Shown here in pieces: positions 48,758 to 58,440 of a stretch of DNA of 64,000 nt. How positions within the stretch are numbered: the stretch's first letter is position 1; each line of letters starts with the position of its first letter. The stretch is from positions 806,001-870,000 of the forward strand of contig CP158568.1 in the NCBI GenBank assembly GCA_040269895.1, in the 5' to 3' direction. The DNA comes from Ancalomicrobiaceae bacterium S20 (GTDB lineage: Bacteria > Pseudomonadota > Alphaproteobacteria > Rhizobiales > Ancalomicrobiaceae). The translations under genes were made by a program, and so were the position numbers. The notes under the pieces were generated by a model. That model searched no databases and had not been told where the DNA came from. It worked only from the letters and a program-made list of their open reading frames with translations.

Positions 48758-50278
48758 TCAGGGCGCGCGGGCGGCCGTGGGGCGGGACTGGGTCTGCGAT
48801 TGGCTCTGACTGCCTCCCGCGCCCGATTGCGTCTGGCTCTGCGCCTGGCCGGCGCGCGGCGGATCGACCACCCAGGTGTCCTTGGTGCCGCCGCCCTGGC
48901 TGGAGTTGACCACCAGCGAGCCCTCCTTGAGCGCGACGCGGGTCAAGCCGCCCGGCACGCAGCGGATGCCGTCGGCGCCGGTCAGCACGTAGGGACGCAG
49001 GTCGACGTGGCGGGGCGCCACGCCTTCGCCGACGAAGGTCGGACAGGTCGACAAGGCCAGCGTCGGCTGGGCGATGAACTTGGCCGGGTCGTGCTTCAGC
49101 TTCTGCCGGAACGCCTCGATCGTGGCCTTGTCGGCCTTCGGGCCGACCAGCATGCCGTAGCCGCCGGAGCCGTCGACCTCCTTGACGACCAGGTCGCCGA
49201 GGTTGTCGAGCACGTATTTGAGCGCCTCGGGTTCGCGGCAGCGCCAGGTCGGCACGTTGTTGAGGATCGGCTCCTCGCCGGTGAAGAACTTGATGATCTC
49301 CGGCATGTAGCTGTAGACGGCCTTGTCGTCGGCGACGCCGGTGCCGACCGCGTTCGCCAGCGTGATGTTGCCGGCCCGGTAGGCCGCCATCAGGCCGGGC
49401 ACGCCGAGCACCGAATCGGGCCGGAAGGCGAGGGGATCGAGGAAGTCGTCGTCGAGGCGGCGATAGATCACGTCGACCCGCTTCGGCCCCTCGGTCGTGC
49501 GCATGAACACGGTGTTCTCGCGCACATAGAGATCGCGGCCCTCGACCAGTTCGACGCCGAGCTTGTCGGCCAGGAACGAGTGCTCGTAGTAGGCCGAGTT
49601 GAACGGGCCCGGCGTCAGGATCGCGACCGTCGGGTCGCCGGGCGCGGAGAGCGGCGCGACCGACTTCAGCGTCGCCAGCAACTCGTCGGTATAGTTGTCG
49701 ACCGGCTGGATGCGGTGCCGGGCGCACAGGTCCGGGAACAGCCGCATCATCACCTCGCGGTTCTCCAGCATGTAGGAGACGCCGGAGGGGGTGCGCGCGT
49801 TGTCTTCCAGGACGTAGAACGTGTCCGCGTCGACGCGGACGATGTCGATGCCACCGATCATCACGTAGATGTCGTGCGGCAGCTGCATGCCCTGCATCTC
49901 GGGCCGGTAATAGGGATTGCGGTAGACCAGTTCCTCCGGCACCACGCCGGCGCGGATCGCCTCGCCGCGGCCGTAGACGTCCTTGAGGAACATGTTCAGC
50001 GCGGTCACGCGCTGGCGAAGGCCCTTGGCCAGCTTGTCCCATTCGGTGGTGGTGAGAATGCGCGGCACGATGTCGAACGGGATCAGCCGTTCCTCGCCGG
50101 CGGCGTCGCCGTAGACCGCGAAGGTGATGCCGATCCGTCGGAACAGCAATTCGGCTTCGCGTTGCCGCTGTCTGAGCATTTCGGGGGGCGTGCTGGCGAG
50201 CCAGCTCTTCACGATCTCATACCCGGCTCGGCAATCGTCGCCGAGGGCTGTCATCTCGTCGTAGGCTGGTTTGGCCAT
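48758..50278 (-). CDS. Circularly permuted type 2 ATP-grasp protein (DUF404/DUF407)
   Basis: 506 residues. The N-terminal MAKPAYDEMTALGDD, LIPFDIVPRI, AYRAGNITLANAVGTGVADDKA and LVVKEVDGSGGYGMLVG match this ATP-grasp class, in which the ATP-binding lobes are permuted. It is predicted to form amide or peptide bonds with ATP. A 30-residue C-terminal tail of Gln/Ser/Gly repeats (AQSQTQSGAGGSQSQSQTQ) is unusual for the family. First gene of the minus-strand cluster; start MAKPAYDE chosen where similarity begins. Confidence 0.94.
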   Translation of the reverse strand: MAKPAYDEMTALGDDCRAGYEIVKSWLASTPPEMLRQRQREAELLFRRIGITFAVYGDAAGEERLIPFDIVPRILTTTEWDKLAKGLRQRVTALNMFLKDVYGRGEAIRAGVVPEELVYRNPYYRPEMQGMQLPHDIYVMIGGIDIVRVDADTFYVLEDNARTPSGVSYMLENREVMMRLFPDLCARHRIQPVDNYTDELLATLKSVAPLSAPGDPTVAILTPGPFNSAYYEHSFLADKLGVELVEGRDLYVRENTVFMRTTEGPKRVDVIYRRLDDDFLDPLAFRPDSVLGVPGLMAAYRAGNITLANAVGTGVADDKAVYSYMPEIIKFFTGEEPILNNVPTWRCREPEALKYVLDNLGDLVVKEVDGSGGYGMLVGPKADKATIEAFRQKLKHDPAKFIAQPTLALSTCPTFVGEGVAPRHVDLRPYVLTGADGIRCVPGGLTRVALKEGSLVVNSSQGGGTKDTWVVDPPRAGQAQSQTQSGAGGSQSQSQTQSRPTAARAP

Positions 50279-50712
50279 CGCCTCTCTCTTCGCCCTTGAA
50301 ACGTCTTCGCCCTTGAACGCGTCCCGCCGGCGCATCGTTGCGCCGTCGACCGGCTTCGGAGGCTGGAACCGCCGTTCGTCCGTCCTCCCGACGGCCGGAC
50401 GCTCGCCTCGGCTCCCGCGTCTCCACTGTGAACCCGATCGCGCGGGAATGCGATCCTCTTTCCGTAGGATCTTCCGCAAAGGCCGTGCCACAGGGCAAGA
50501 GGGCCGAAAAGGCAGATTGCCCGCAAAAGCGGCGATCGGATCTGCATCGAATCCGATCAACTGCACATTGTGTAGCCGGAATCGCGCCGATGCAGCAGGC
50601 CGTCTGACGCCGTTACGGAAGCTTGGCGTATGGTCGAGCTCAAGCTTCGTTGTTTCCCTGTTAACCGAAATGGAATATCAGCGGCGCGTCGCACCTCGGA
50701 GCACCGCCGCTC
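50279..50712. other. Gene-free divergent region between ATP-grasp cluster and diguanylate cyclase
   Basis: About 430 bases with no supported gene. It should hold the promoters of the leftward ATP-grasp cluster and of the rightward cyclase. The right end (50630-50690) is AT-richer. No operator symmetry was convincing. Confidence 0.45.
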
Positions 50713-51858
50713 ATGGTCCTCGGCATGGATCTGCCGCTCGATTTCGCCACCGTCTTGTCCCTGTACAAGACATCGCTGATCGTGGGCACGGTCTGCTTTC
50801 TCTACCTGAGGGCGACCAGCACCGGGCCGGACGGCTCGGGCTTCCTCGCGGCCGCCTTCTTCTGCCATGTGATCGGCTCGAGCCTCGCGAGCCTCGGCCT
50901 GTTCCGGCGCATCTCGCCGGAGGCGTCGCAACTGCCGAGCCTGCTGCTCGGCATCCTGGGCCTGTCGCTGTTCTGGATCGGCATCTGCGAGCTCAGCACG
51001 CGGCGGATCGAACGCCGGCAATACCTGATCCTCATGGCACCGGTGATCGCCCTGGTCGCCAGCGACCTCACGGGGCTTCATCGCGATCAGGACATGTCGA
51101 TGGCGACGCTCGACGGCTTCATGGTCGTGGTGCTGACCGGCTCGGTGATCCGGTTGCTGCTGGACCGCGCGGCGGAGCCGCTGCTCGCGCGCTCGCTGCT
51201 CGCCGCCGTCATCACATTCCAGGCGATCGCCCTGTGGTTCGCCACGCTCAGTCATCTCGGCCGGTCGACCTTCTTCTTCGCGCCGGAAAAGATCTATTAC
51301 GCCTCGATCGTCGGCAATTTCGGCGTCGCGCTCTACGCGGTGCTGATCGTGCGCGAGCGCGCGGAGAAGGCGCTGCAGCGCATCGCGCATGTCGATGCGT
51401 TGACGGGCGTGTCCAATCGCCGGCACTTCTTCGAAGTCGTGCCGGCGCGGCTCAGGGCTGGCGATGCGGTGATCCTGCTCGACGTCGATCACTTCAAGAC
51501 CATCAACGACCGGTTCGGCCATGCCACCGGCGACCGGGTGCTGACCGTGATCGCCGGGCGGATGCAGGCGGTGCTCGACGACGGGCAGGTGCTGGCGCGA
51601 TTCGGGGGCGAGGAATTCGCCGTGTTCGCGCCGGGCCTCGGTGATCGGGCGACCGCGCTGGCGGAGCGGCTGCGCTCCGCGATCTGCGCAACGGCCGTGC
51701 CGGTCGACGACGAGCGTGAGGTGAATGCGACGATCAGCATCGGCGTCGCGGTCGCGGCCGTCGAGGGTGCCCTGCTCGAGCTGCTGCTCGGCCATGCCGA
51801 CCGCGCGCTCTATCAGGCCAAGGATCAGGGCCGCGACCAGGTCAGGCTCGCGGCCTGA
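50713..51858 (+). CDS. Membrane diguanylate cyclase (GGDEF domain)
   Basis: 381 residues: six or seven hydrophobic segments (to about residue 215) followed by a GGDEF domain with DALTGVSNRRHFF and the active-site RFGGEEFAVF near residue 299. The RxxD inhibitory motif is absent (DDGQ in its place), so feedback inhibition may be weak. It should make cyclic di-GMP from GTP. The membrane part resembles a sensor of unknown ligand. The ATG at 50713 is used; an ATG four codons later is possible. Confidence 0.9.
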   Translation: MVLGMDLPLDFATVLSLYKTSLIVGTVCFLYLRATSTGPDGSGFLAAAFFCHVIGSSLASLGLFRRISPEASQLPSLLLGILGLSLFWIGICELSTRRIERRQYLILMAPVIALVASDLTGLHRDQDMSMATLDGFMVVVLTGSVIRLLLDRAAEPLLARSLLAAVITFQAIALWFATLSHLGRSTFFFAPEKIYYASIVGNFGVALYAVLIVRERAEKALQRIAHVDALTGVSNRRHFFEVVPARLRAGDAVILLDVDHFKTINDRFGHATGDRVLTVIAGRMQAVLDDGQVLARFGGEEFAVFAPGLGDRATALAERLRSAICATAVPVDDEREVNATISIGVAVAAVEGALLELLLGHADRALYQAKDQGRDQVRLAA

Positions 51859-51876
51859 AACGTTGCGGGACCGACC

Positions 51877-51909
51877 GCGGATGGGCGCGATGCGGCTGCG
51901 CCCACCCGC
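51877..51909. terminator. Hairpin between convergent cyclase and hydrolase genes
   Basis: Twelve-base arms GCGGATGGGCGC / GCGCCCACCCGC (one mismatch) around a nine-base loop. It lies between two convergent stop codons and could terminate both; no T-run follows. Confidence 0.45.
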
Positions 51910-51922
51910 GACCATCGACAGG

Positions 51923-52825
51923 TCAGTCCAGGCCCAGATGGCGCTTGAACCAGGCCGTCGCCGGGCCGGCGGAGGCTTCGAAGTCCTTCACATAGGCATC
52001 GAAGTGGCCGCCCGGGAGCGTGACGAGATGCTTGGGTTCGAGCGCGCGCTCGTAGGCTTCGAGGGCGAGGTCGGCGACGGTCAGCACGTCGCCGAGCGCC
52101 ACGATCATCATCAGCGGGGTCGGGCTGACGAAGCTCACGTAGCTGCCGGGCTCGTATTCGGTGAACATCTCGACCGAGCGCAGCGTGACCTCGTTCTTCC
52201 AGGACGGGGCGCGGGTGCGGCCCGTCTCGGTGAACCAGGCCCAGCTGTCCGGCGTCGGCAGCGCCGACGGTGCCGCCGGGTCTTCAGCGACGACCGGGAT
52301 CATCGCGGGCGGAGCGCCGGCGAGCCGGGCACGGCGGTCGTCATCGAAGGCCTTCTGGACCCCCGCCAGATAATCGGCGCGGATCAGGCGGCGGGCGTTG
52401 CGGTGGCCGCTGGCGAGCGGCACCTGCGAGACGACGCATTTGATCCGGCGATCGATGGCGCCGAGCACGAGCACATGGCCGCCGCTGTAGCTCGAACCCC
52501 AGACCCCGATCCGGTCGGCGTCGACTTCGGGCAGGCTCTGGGCATGGGTGATGGCATCGCGATAGTCGCGGACCTGTTGCCAGGGATCGATCTCCTGGCG
52601 CAGATCGCCATCGCTGGCGCCGAAGTTGCGGTTGTCGAACACGATCGCGCCGAGGCCGGCGGCCGCGAAGGCCTCGGCGAAACGGTCGAGATACATTTCC
52701 TTCACGGCCGAGAAGCCGTGCGCCATGACGATGGTCGGCACGCTGCCGCTGCGCCGCTCGGGCAGGTAGTGCCAGCCGCGCAGCGTCACCCCGTCTTCGG
52801 TCTTGAACTCGATGTCCTTGCGCAT
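51923..52825 (-). CDS. Alpha/beta-hydrolase
   Basis: 300-residue hydrolase: the oxyanion segment IVMAHGFSAVKEMYL, the nucleophile elbow GSSYSGG and a C-terminal catalytic His in LPGGHFDAYV are clear. The N-terminal KTEDGVTLRGWHYLP is typical of YcjY-type hydrolases acting on small esters or peptides. The substrate is unknown. It is divergent from an AraC-type regulator 180 bases away that may control it. Start MRKDIEFKT is chosen where similarity begins and a GGAGGAT site precedes it. Confidence 0.88.
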   Translation of the reverse strand: MRKDIEFKTEDGVTLRGWHYLPERRSGSVPTIVMAHGFSAVKEMYLDRFAEAFAAAGLGAIVFDNRNFGASDGDLRQEIDPWQQVRDYRDAITHAQSLPEVDADRIGVWGSSYSGGHVLVLGAIDRRIKCVVSQVPLASGHRNARRLIRADYLAGVQKAFDDDRRARLAGAPPAMIPVVAEDPAAPSALPTPDSWAWFTETGRTRAPSWKNEVTLRSVEMFTEYEPGSYVSFVSPTPLMMIVALGDVLTVADLALEAYERALEPKHLVTLPGGHFDAYVKDFEASAGPATAWFKRHLGLD

Positions 52826-53004
52826 GCGCCGATGATCCTCCCATAGTCTCGTTGTTGGGCGGTCCGAGCGACCGAACCGCGCAACGATCCTGGGATGCCG
52901 GGCCGGAGCCGTCTTGTTCGCCACTGCGCGGCGACTTGACCATCCGTGCATGAAGCCGCCCGCAGAGGCGGTTCCCGCAGCATTCCGATCTCGGGGAGGG
53001 CACC

Positions 53005-53952
53005 ATGTCGGTCCGGCATTGGGCGACCAGCGCGCATCCCGCCTCCGGGCGGTTCGAAGCGTGGCGGCAGGCGCTCGACGACAGTCACCTGGAATGGGAA
53101 CTCGATGCGGTGTCGGACGCGGATTTTCAGGCGCGCATCCGGGAGCGGCGGGTCGACGATCTACGGCTCGTCGAATGCCGCTGCGATCCGTGCCAGGGCC
53201 AGCGCGGTCGCGCGGAGATCGGCCGCAGCGACGAGGCCTATTTCGGCATCCTGTTCGAGCTGAGCGGTCGCGAGACGACCCGGCAGGGCGACACCGAAGC
53301 GCTGCTCGGTCCGGGCGACTTCGTCATGTGGGACAGCGAGCGGGCGATGGAGTTCCGCGTCCATGACCGGCTGCACAAGTTCACGCTGCTGGTGCCGAAG
53401 CCGCGCATGGACGCCGTGCTCCACGGCGCGCATGGCTATGCCGGCACCGTCGTGCGCGGCGCCGACCGCAATGGCGCGATCGCCTCGAGCGCGCTCGCCC
53501 GGCTCGCGCGCGATTTCCATGGTCTCGGCGAGACGGAGCTGTCGGCGCTGACCGATCCGATCCTCGGGCTGGTCGCCGCCGCCATGACGGCGAACCGCCC
53601 GAGCGACCGCATCGGCGCGCATGAGGGCGATTTCCGGCGCTTCTGCCGGTATGCCGAGCGCCATCTCGGCGATGGATCCCTCGATCCGGCGCGCATCGCC
53701 GCGGCGCATGCGGTGTCAGTGCGCTATCTGCATCTGGTCTTCGCCGAGCAGGGGACGACGGTCGGGCGCTGGATCCGCGAGCGGCGCCTGGCCAATTGTC
53801 GACGCGATCTCGTCCGCGCGGGGGCCGGCGTCACGATCACCGAGATCGCGTTTCGGTGGGGCTTCAACGACATGGCGCACTTCAGCCGGCTGTTCAAAGC
53901 CCGCTTCGGCGTTTCGGCGCGCGCGGTGGTGCGGTCCGGCAGGTTGCTGTGA
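53005..53952 (+). CDS. AraC-family transcriptional regulator
   Basis: 315 residues with an N-terminal cupin-like AraC-binding-2 domain (VECRCDPCQGQRG and GPGDFVMWDSERAMEF) and a C-terminal double helix-turn-helix: HAVSVRYLHLVFAEQG and ITEIAFRWGFNDMAHFSRLF. It probably activates in response to a small effector. Its divergent position makes the alpha/beta-hydrolase gene the likely target. Confidence 0.93.
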   Translation: MSVRHWATSAHPASGRFEAWRQALDDSHLEWELDAVSDADFQARIRERRVDDLRLVECRCDPCQGQRGRAEIGRSDEAYFGILFELSGRETTRQGDTEALLGPGDFVMWDSERAMEFRVHDRLHKFTLLVPKPRMDAVLHGAHGYAGTVVRGADRNGAIASSALARLARDFHGLGETELSALTDPILGLVAAAMTANRPSDRIGAHEGDFRRFCRYAERHLGDGSLDPARIAAAHAVSVRYLHLVFAEQGTTVGRWIRERRLANCRRDLVRAGAGVTITEIAFRWGFNDMAHFSRLFKARFGVSARAVVRSGRLL

Positions 53953-54000
53953 GTGGCGCCGGCCCCATGAAACCGCCCGCGGCGGTCCCCGTCGCCCCGG

Positions 54001-54696
54001 TCACATCAGGCGCAGGCCCTTCAGGCTGACGTGGCCGTCGCGGCCGATGATGATGTGGTCGTGCACGACGATGCCGAGCGGCTTGGCGACATCGGCGATC
54101 TGCTTGGTCATGGCGATGTCGGCCTGACTCGGCGTCGGATCACCCGACGGGTGATTGTGCACCAGGATCACGGCGCTCGCGGAGAGTTTCAGTGCCCGCG
54201 CGACCACCTCGCGCGGGTAGACCGGCGTGTGATCGACCGTGCCGACCTGCTGCACCTCGTCGGCGATCAGCGCGTTCTTCTTGTCGAGGAACAGGATGCG
54301 AAACTGCTCGCGCCGCTCGTAGGCCATGGCGGTGCGGCAGTAGTCGATCACCTCCGACCACGAGCCAAGCGCGATCTTCTTGCGCAGCGCCGCCTTGGCG
54401 ATGCGCTGGGCGCTCGCATGGATCAGCTTGAAGTCGGTGACGACGGCCGGGCCGACGCCGTCGATCTCGAGCAGCCGGTCCTCCGGCGCGCCGAGCACGT
54501 CGCCGAACGAGCCGAACTTGGCGATCAGCTCCTTGGCGAGCGCCTTGACGTCCCGGCGGGGGATGGTCCGGAACAGGACCAGCTCCAGGAGCTCGTAGTC
54601 CGGCAGCGCGTCCGCGCCGCCGTCGCGGAACCGCGCCTTCAGCCGTTCGCGGTGGCCGTGCCAGTGGGGGGCGGACGCATCTTCGAAGCCGGACAT
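54001..54696 (-). CDS. radC: RadC-family (DUF2466) JAMM-domain protein
   Basis: 231 residues: N-terminal HhH-like region ([17 protein letters not shown]) and a JAMM metalloprotease-like domain with the metal motif [14 protein letters not shown]. Its true role is uncertain; the historical link to DNA repair is weak. Start MSGFEDAS is chosen by family; a longer frame exists. It lies downstream of map on the same strand by about 165 bases. Confidence 0.93.
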   Translation of the reverse strand: MSGFEDASAPHWHGHRERLKARFRDGGADALPDYELLELVLFRTIPRRDVKALAKELIAKFGSFGDVLGAPEDRLLEIDGVGPAVVTDFKLIHASAQRIAKAALRKKIALGSWSEVIDYCRTAMAYERREQFRILFLDKKNALIADEVQQVGTVDHTPVYPREVVARALKLSASAVILVHNHPSGDPTPSQADIAMTKQIADVAKPLGIVVHDHIIIGRDGHVSLKGLRLM

Positions 54697-54862
54697 CGGT
54701 TTTCTCTGGGGTTTTCCCTTAAACCTCGATCCGAGCCGCACGAATCGCCCGTCGCCGCTCGTCCCGGTTCGCGCGAGCCTACACCGTCCACAACCTCGTC
54801 CGGAACCCGGCGTTACACAGGGTCAAGGCGTTCGCCCGGCCGCAAGGCCGGGCAGACGTCGA

Positions 54863-55690
54863 TCAGACCGCGTAGGGCGGCTTGTCGAGACCAGCCGGCG
54901 ACAGCGTGAACACCTCGCAGCCGGTGTCCGTGACGCCGACGGCGTGTTCGAACTGCGCCGAGAGCGACCGGTCGCGCGTGACCGCGGTCCAGCCGTCGGA
55001 GAGCACCTTCACATGCGGCCGGCCGAGGTTCACCATCGGCTCGATGGTGAAGATCATGCCGGGCTTCAGCTCGACGCCTTCGCCGCGGCGGCCGTAGTGC
55101 AGGATGTTCGGCGCGTCGTGGAACAGGAGCCCGAGGCCGTGGCCGCAGAAGTCGCGGACGACCGAGCAGCGCTCGGCCTCGACATAGGTCTGTATCGCGT
55201 AGCCGATGTCGCCGGTGGTCGCGCCGGGACGCACCGCCGCGATGCCGCGCATCAGCGATTCGTAGGTGACATCGAGCAGGCGCTCGGCCGCGCGCTTCAG
55301 CTCGCCGACCGCATACATGCGCGAGGAATCGCCATGCCAGCCGTCGAGGATCACGGTCACGTCGATATTGACGATGTCGCCGTCGCGCAGCGGCTTGTCA
55401 TTCGGAATGCCGTGGCAGACGACGTGGTTGATCGAGGTGCAGACGCTCTTCGTATAGCCGCGATAGTTCAGCGTCGCCGGCAGGGCGCCGTGATCGAGCG
55501 CAAAACGGTAGACGAAGGCGTCGATTTCGTCGGTGGTGACGCCCGGCTTCACGACGGCGCAGAGCGCGTCGAGACACTCGGCGACGAGCCGGCCGGCCTT
55601 GCGCATGCCGGTGAAGCCTTCTTCGCCGTAGAGCCGGATGGCGCCGGTGTTCTTCAGCGGCGCCGTCGCCGCGTCGACGTAGGTGATCAT
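54863..55690 (-). CDS. map: Type I methionine aminopeptidase
   Basis: 275 residues. The metal ligands are intact: Asp in DVTVILDGWHGDSSR (two), His in GHGLG, Glu in FTIEPMV and Glu in QFEHAV. It removes the initiator Met from nascent proteins. The start at MITYVDAATAP gives normal length. It is 137 bases downstream of sfsA on the same strand, a frequent neighbour arrangement. Confidence 0.97.
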   Translation of the reverse strand: MITYVDAATAPLKNTGAIRLYGEEGFTGMRKAGRLVAECLDALCAVVKPGVTTDEIDAFVYRFALDHGALPATLNYRGYTKSVCTSINHVVCHGIPNDKPLRDGDIVNIDVTVILDGWHGDSSRMYAVGELKRAAERLLDVTYESLMRGIAAVRPGATTGDIGYAIQTYVEAERCSVVRDFCGHGLGLLFHDAPNILHYGRRGEGVELKPGMIFTIEPMVNLGRPHVKVLSDGWTAVTRDRSLSAQFEHAVGVTDTGCEVFTLSPAGLDKPPYAV

Positions 55691-55827
55691 GGTGCGTGCT
55701 TTCAGCGGGCCGGTCCGGACTCGCGCTTCGTTGCGTTTGAGGCGTCTTTCGCTGTCCGACAGCATATAGGACTTTCGTGCGTCGATTTCAGCCGAAACAT
55801 CGTCGCGTGCGCAAGTCGTCGTCGGGC

Positions 55828-56526
55828 TCAGCCGACCAGCGGGATGCGCCGATCGACGACGATTTCTTGCGGGTTGATGCGGCAGGCGTAGGCGACGGCT
55901 TCGACGCCGGCGCGAAGCGCCTTGTCGAAGGCATGCCCGTAGGCCGGATCGATATCGCGGGCGAGCGTCATCTCGGTCGCGTCGGTGCGCTGGACCAGGA
56001 ACACCATCATCGCCCGATGGCCGCGTTCGACCTCGGCGGCGAGCTCGCCGAGGTGTTTCGTCCCGCGCGCGGTCACCGAGTCCGGGAACTCGGCCAACCC
56101 CTGCCGACGCGACAGGTGGACGTTCTTGACCTCGACGAACAGGCGTCCGCGCGCATCGTCCTCGAGCAGGATGTCGACGCGCGAATTCACGCCGTATTTC
56201 ACCTCGCGCCGTAGGCTCGCGTAGCCGGCCGCCTCGGCGATCGTGCCGTCGCGGATCGCCTCGGCGACGAGCGCGTTCGGGTGGCCGGTGTCGATGCCGA
56301 CCAGGGCCGTGCCGATCTCCACGATCAGCCAGGAGTGGGCGAGCTTGCGTTTGGGATCGTCGGAGCGCGACAGCCAGACGCGCGCGCCGGGCGGCGCGAC
56401 GCCGAGCATCGAACCGGAATTGGCGCAATGCGCGGTGACGATCTCGCCGGTATCGAGTTCGACGTCGGCGAGGAAGCGCTTGTAGCGCTGGATCAGGCGG
56501 CCGGTGACGAGCGGTGGCAGGCGCAT
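55828..56526 (-). CDS. sfsA: SfsA family protein
   Basis: 232 residues of the SfsA family: [33 protein letters not shown] segment ([14 protein letters not shown]) and [16 protein letters not shown], which resemble a restriction-endonuclease-like fold. Named for sugar-fermentation stimulation; its biochemical role is unclear. It starts 10 bases downstream of the glycosyltransferase stop on the same strand. Confidence 0.95.
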   Translation of the reverse strand: MRLPPLVTGRLIQRYKRFLADVELDTGEIVTAHCANSGSMLGVAPPGARVWLSRSDDPKRKLAHSWLIVEIGTALVGIDTGHPNALVAEAIRDGTIAEAAGYASLRREVKYGVNSRVDILLEDDARGRLFVEVKNVHLSRRQGLAEFPDSVTARGTKHLGELAAEVERGHRAMMVFLVQRTDATEMTLARDIDPAYGHAFDKALRAGVEAVAYACRINPQEIVVDRRIPLVG

Positions 56527-56536
56527 CGCGCGGGCC

Positions 56537-58111
56537 TCACGGGTAGGGAGACGGGTAGGGCGCCTTCAGGCCGCGGGCGAGCGCGACGTCGAGCTCGAAC
56601 AGCGGCGCGCCGAGCACGACGATCGGGACCCGGTCCTGCGGTTCGATGCTCGCGAACAGCGGCGCGGCGGCGGCGAGCGTCTTCGCGGTCGCGTGCGGTC
56701 TGGTCACGATCAACGCGTCGCGGCCGACGAGCGCGGTCTGATCGGTCAGGAAGGCGAAGCCGCGCGGATCGGGATCGAAGACCGCAACCGGCACGCCGCC
56801 GAGCGCCTCGGCGATGCGGCCGGCGTCGATCCAGCGCGACGAGACGACGAAGCGGCCGGGCTCGAGGAGACCGCGTGCGGCGAGGCCCGGCTTCAGGCCG
56901 CGCCAGGCGAAGCTCTCTTCCGCGAAACCAGCGATGCCGAGCCAGGAGACCGCCCCTTGCGGCAGGCCGATCAGCATCAGCGCGCCAGCGGCTCCAATCA
57001 CCATCGCCCAGAGCGCGACGGTGCCGGTGGCGACCCGTGTCGGCCAGCGCCGGCCGGCGGCGGTCGCCCTGTCGAGGAGAACGCCGAGCAGGGGAAGGCG
57101 AACAGCCAGCCGGGCATCTGCCAGTGCGGCAGGCCGCGGCCGGCCCAGAGCGGCAGGATCGTGAAGAGCACGATCGGCGGCAGCGCCAGCGCGGCGAGGA
57201 AGCGCGTCCGCTCGCTCGCGCGATGGCCGACACAGGCGAGGGCGAGCGCGACGGCGAGACCGACCATGGTCCAGGGCAGCAGATAGCCGGCCTGACCGCC
57301 GAGCGCCTGCAAGACCGGCACGATCGCGATGTGGGTCCCGGCCGAACCGCGGCCGGCCTGGAACAGGAACGACACGAAGCCGTGCTCGGCGTTCCAGACG
57401 AAAACGGGCGCGGCGACGAGGCCGGCGACGACGACCGCGAACCAGGGCCAGGGCGTCAGCAGGTGCCGGCGGTGGCGGGTCGCGAGCACGAAGCCGAAGG
57501 CGCCGAGCGCAAAGAAGGCGGCGTGATACTTCGACAGGCCGGCGAGGCCGAGCCAGAGCCCGGCCGTGAGCCAGGCGCGCGCGCGCGTTGCCGCCGGCCT
57601 CGAACAGGGCGATGGCGAGCGAGCGGGCGGCGAGCGCCAGGAACAGCACCAGCGGCCCATCCGGCACCAGCCAGGATCCGGCCGACAGCAGAAAGAACGG
57701 CGACAGCGTCAGGGCGACCGCGGCCCAGAGCCCGGCGCGCGCGTCGAACAAACGGCGGGTCAGGTCGTAGAGCGCCCAGGTCGTCGCTGTGAAGGCGAGG
57801 ACGAACGGCAGCCGCAACACGATGTTCGGCGCATCGGCGCCGAACAGCCAGCGCATCGCGCCGACGATCCAGAACGCCATCGGCGGATGGTCGAAATAGG
57901 ACAGGTCGAAGCGGGCGCCGATCGCCCGCGCGTAAGCCTCATCGACGCCGAGGTCGAGCAATGCCGCGAGGCCGAGCCGCACCAGCGTGCTCGCCAGCAG
58001 CAGGACGGCAATGCTCCGCGCCGCCTCGCGGTCCGGAGAGGGGTGCTCCCGGTGACCGCAGCGGTGGTCGGCCGCACGAAGGTGGCCGTCACGAGTGGGC
58101 GCCTTGGTCAC
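56537..58111 (-). pseudogene. GT39/ArnT-type membrane glycosyltransferase, interrupted by two compensating frameshifts
   Basis: Reads as one ~525-residue PMT_2/ArnT-like integral membrane glycosyltransferase if two indels are corrected. N-terminal hallmark LGVDEAYARA with YFDHPPMAFW is present, then several membrane segments and a C-terminal periplasmic part. The frame shifts at the CG repeat 57575-57587 (one CG unit short, or one extra base), to a frame reading AWLTAGLWLGLAGLSKYHA, and returns at the GGGG run 57091-57094 (one base short), resuming LLGVLLDRATAAGRR. It likely adds lipid-linked sugars. GTG start at 58111 overlaps the rhodanese stop (GTGA). Confidence 0.8.
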
Positions 58112-58440
58112 CGCTCGATCGGCAGGCCGGCCTGCGCCCAGGCCGTGATGCCGCCGCCGACATGGGTGTCGACCGCGATGCCGAGCGACTGGACCAACGC
58201 GACCGCCTTGGCCGACCGGCCGCCGGCCATGCAGTAGAACACTACCGGCTTGTCGGTCGGGAGGTTGGCGGCGTCGGCGGCGAGCGTCGAGAGCGGGCTC
58301 AGCACCGCGCCGGGAATGCGCGCCTGCGCCCATTCGTTCGCCTCGCGGACATCGACGAGCGCGATCTCGCCGGCGTCGAATTTCGCGGCCGCCTCGGCGG
58401 GCGTCAGCGTCACGAGCGGCAGGTTCACAGGATTGGCCAT
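58108..58440 (-). CDS. Rhodanese-like domain protein
   Basis: 110-residue single-domain rhodanese with active-site Cys70 in CMAGGRS and the usual VDVREANEW segment. Single-domain rhodaneses move sulfane sulfur or act as phosphatases or carriers; the target is unknown. No signal peptide, so cytoplasmic. It overlaps the glycosyltransferase start by four bases (GTGA) on the same strand and probably heads that operon. Confidence 0.93.
   Translation of the reverse strand: MANPVNLPLVTLTPAEAAAKFDAGEIALVDVREANEWAQARIPGAVLSPLSTLAADAANLPTDKPVVFYCMAGGRSAKAVALVQSLGIAVDTHVGGGITAWAQAGLPIER

Noticed and set aside
45895..48909. 1004-residue open frame on the plus strand across the Anbu cluster
   Set aside because: It runs antisense to three well-conserved genes and has no conserved motif.
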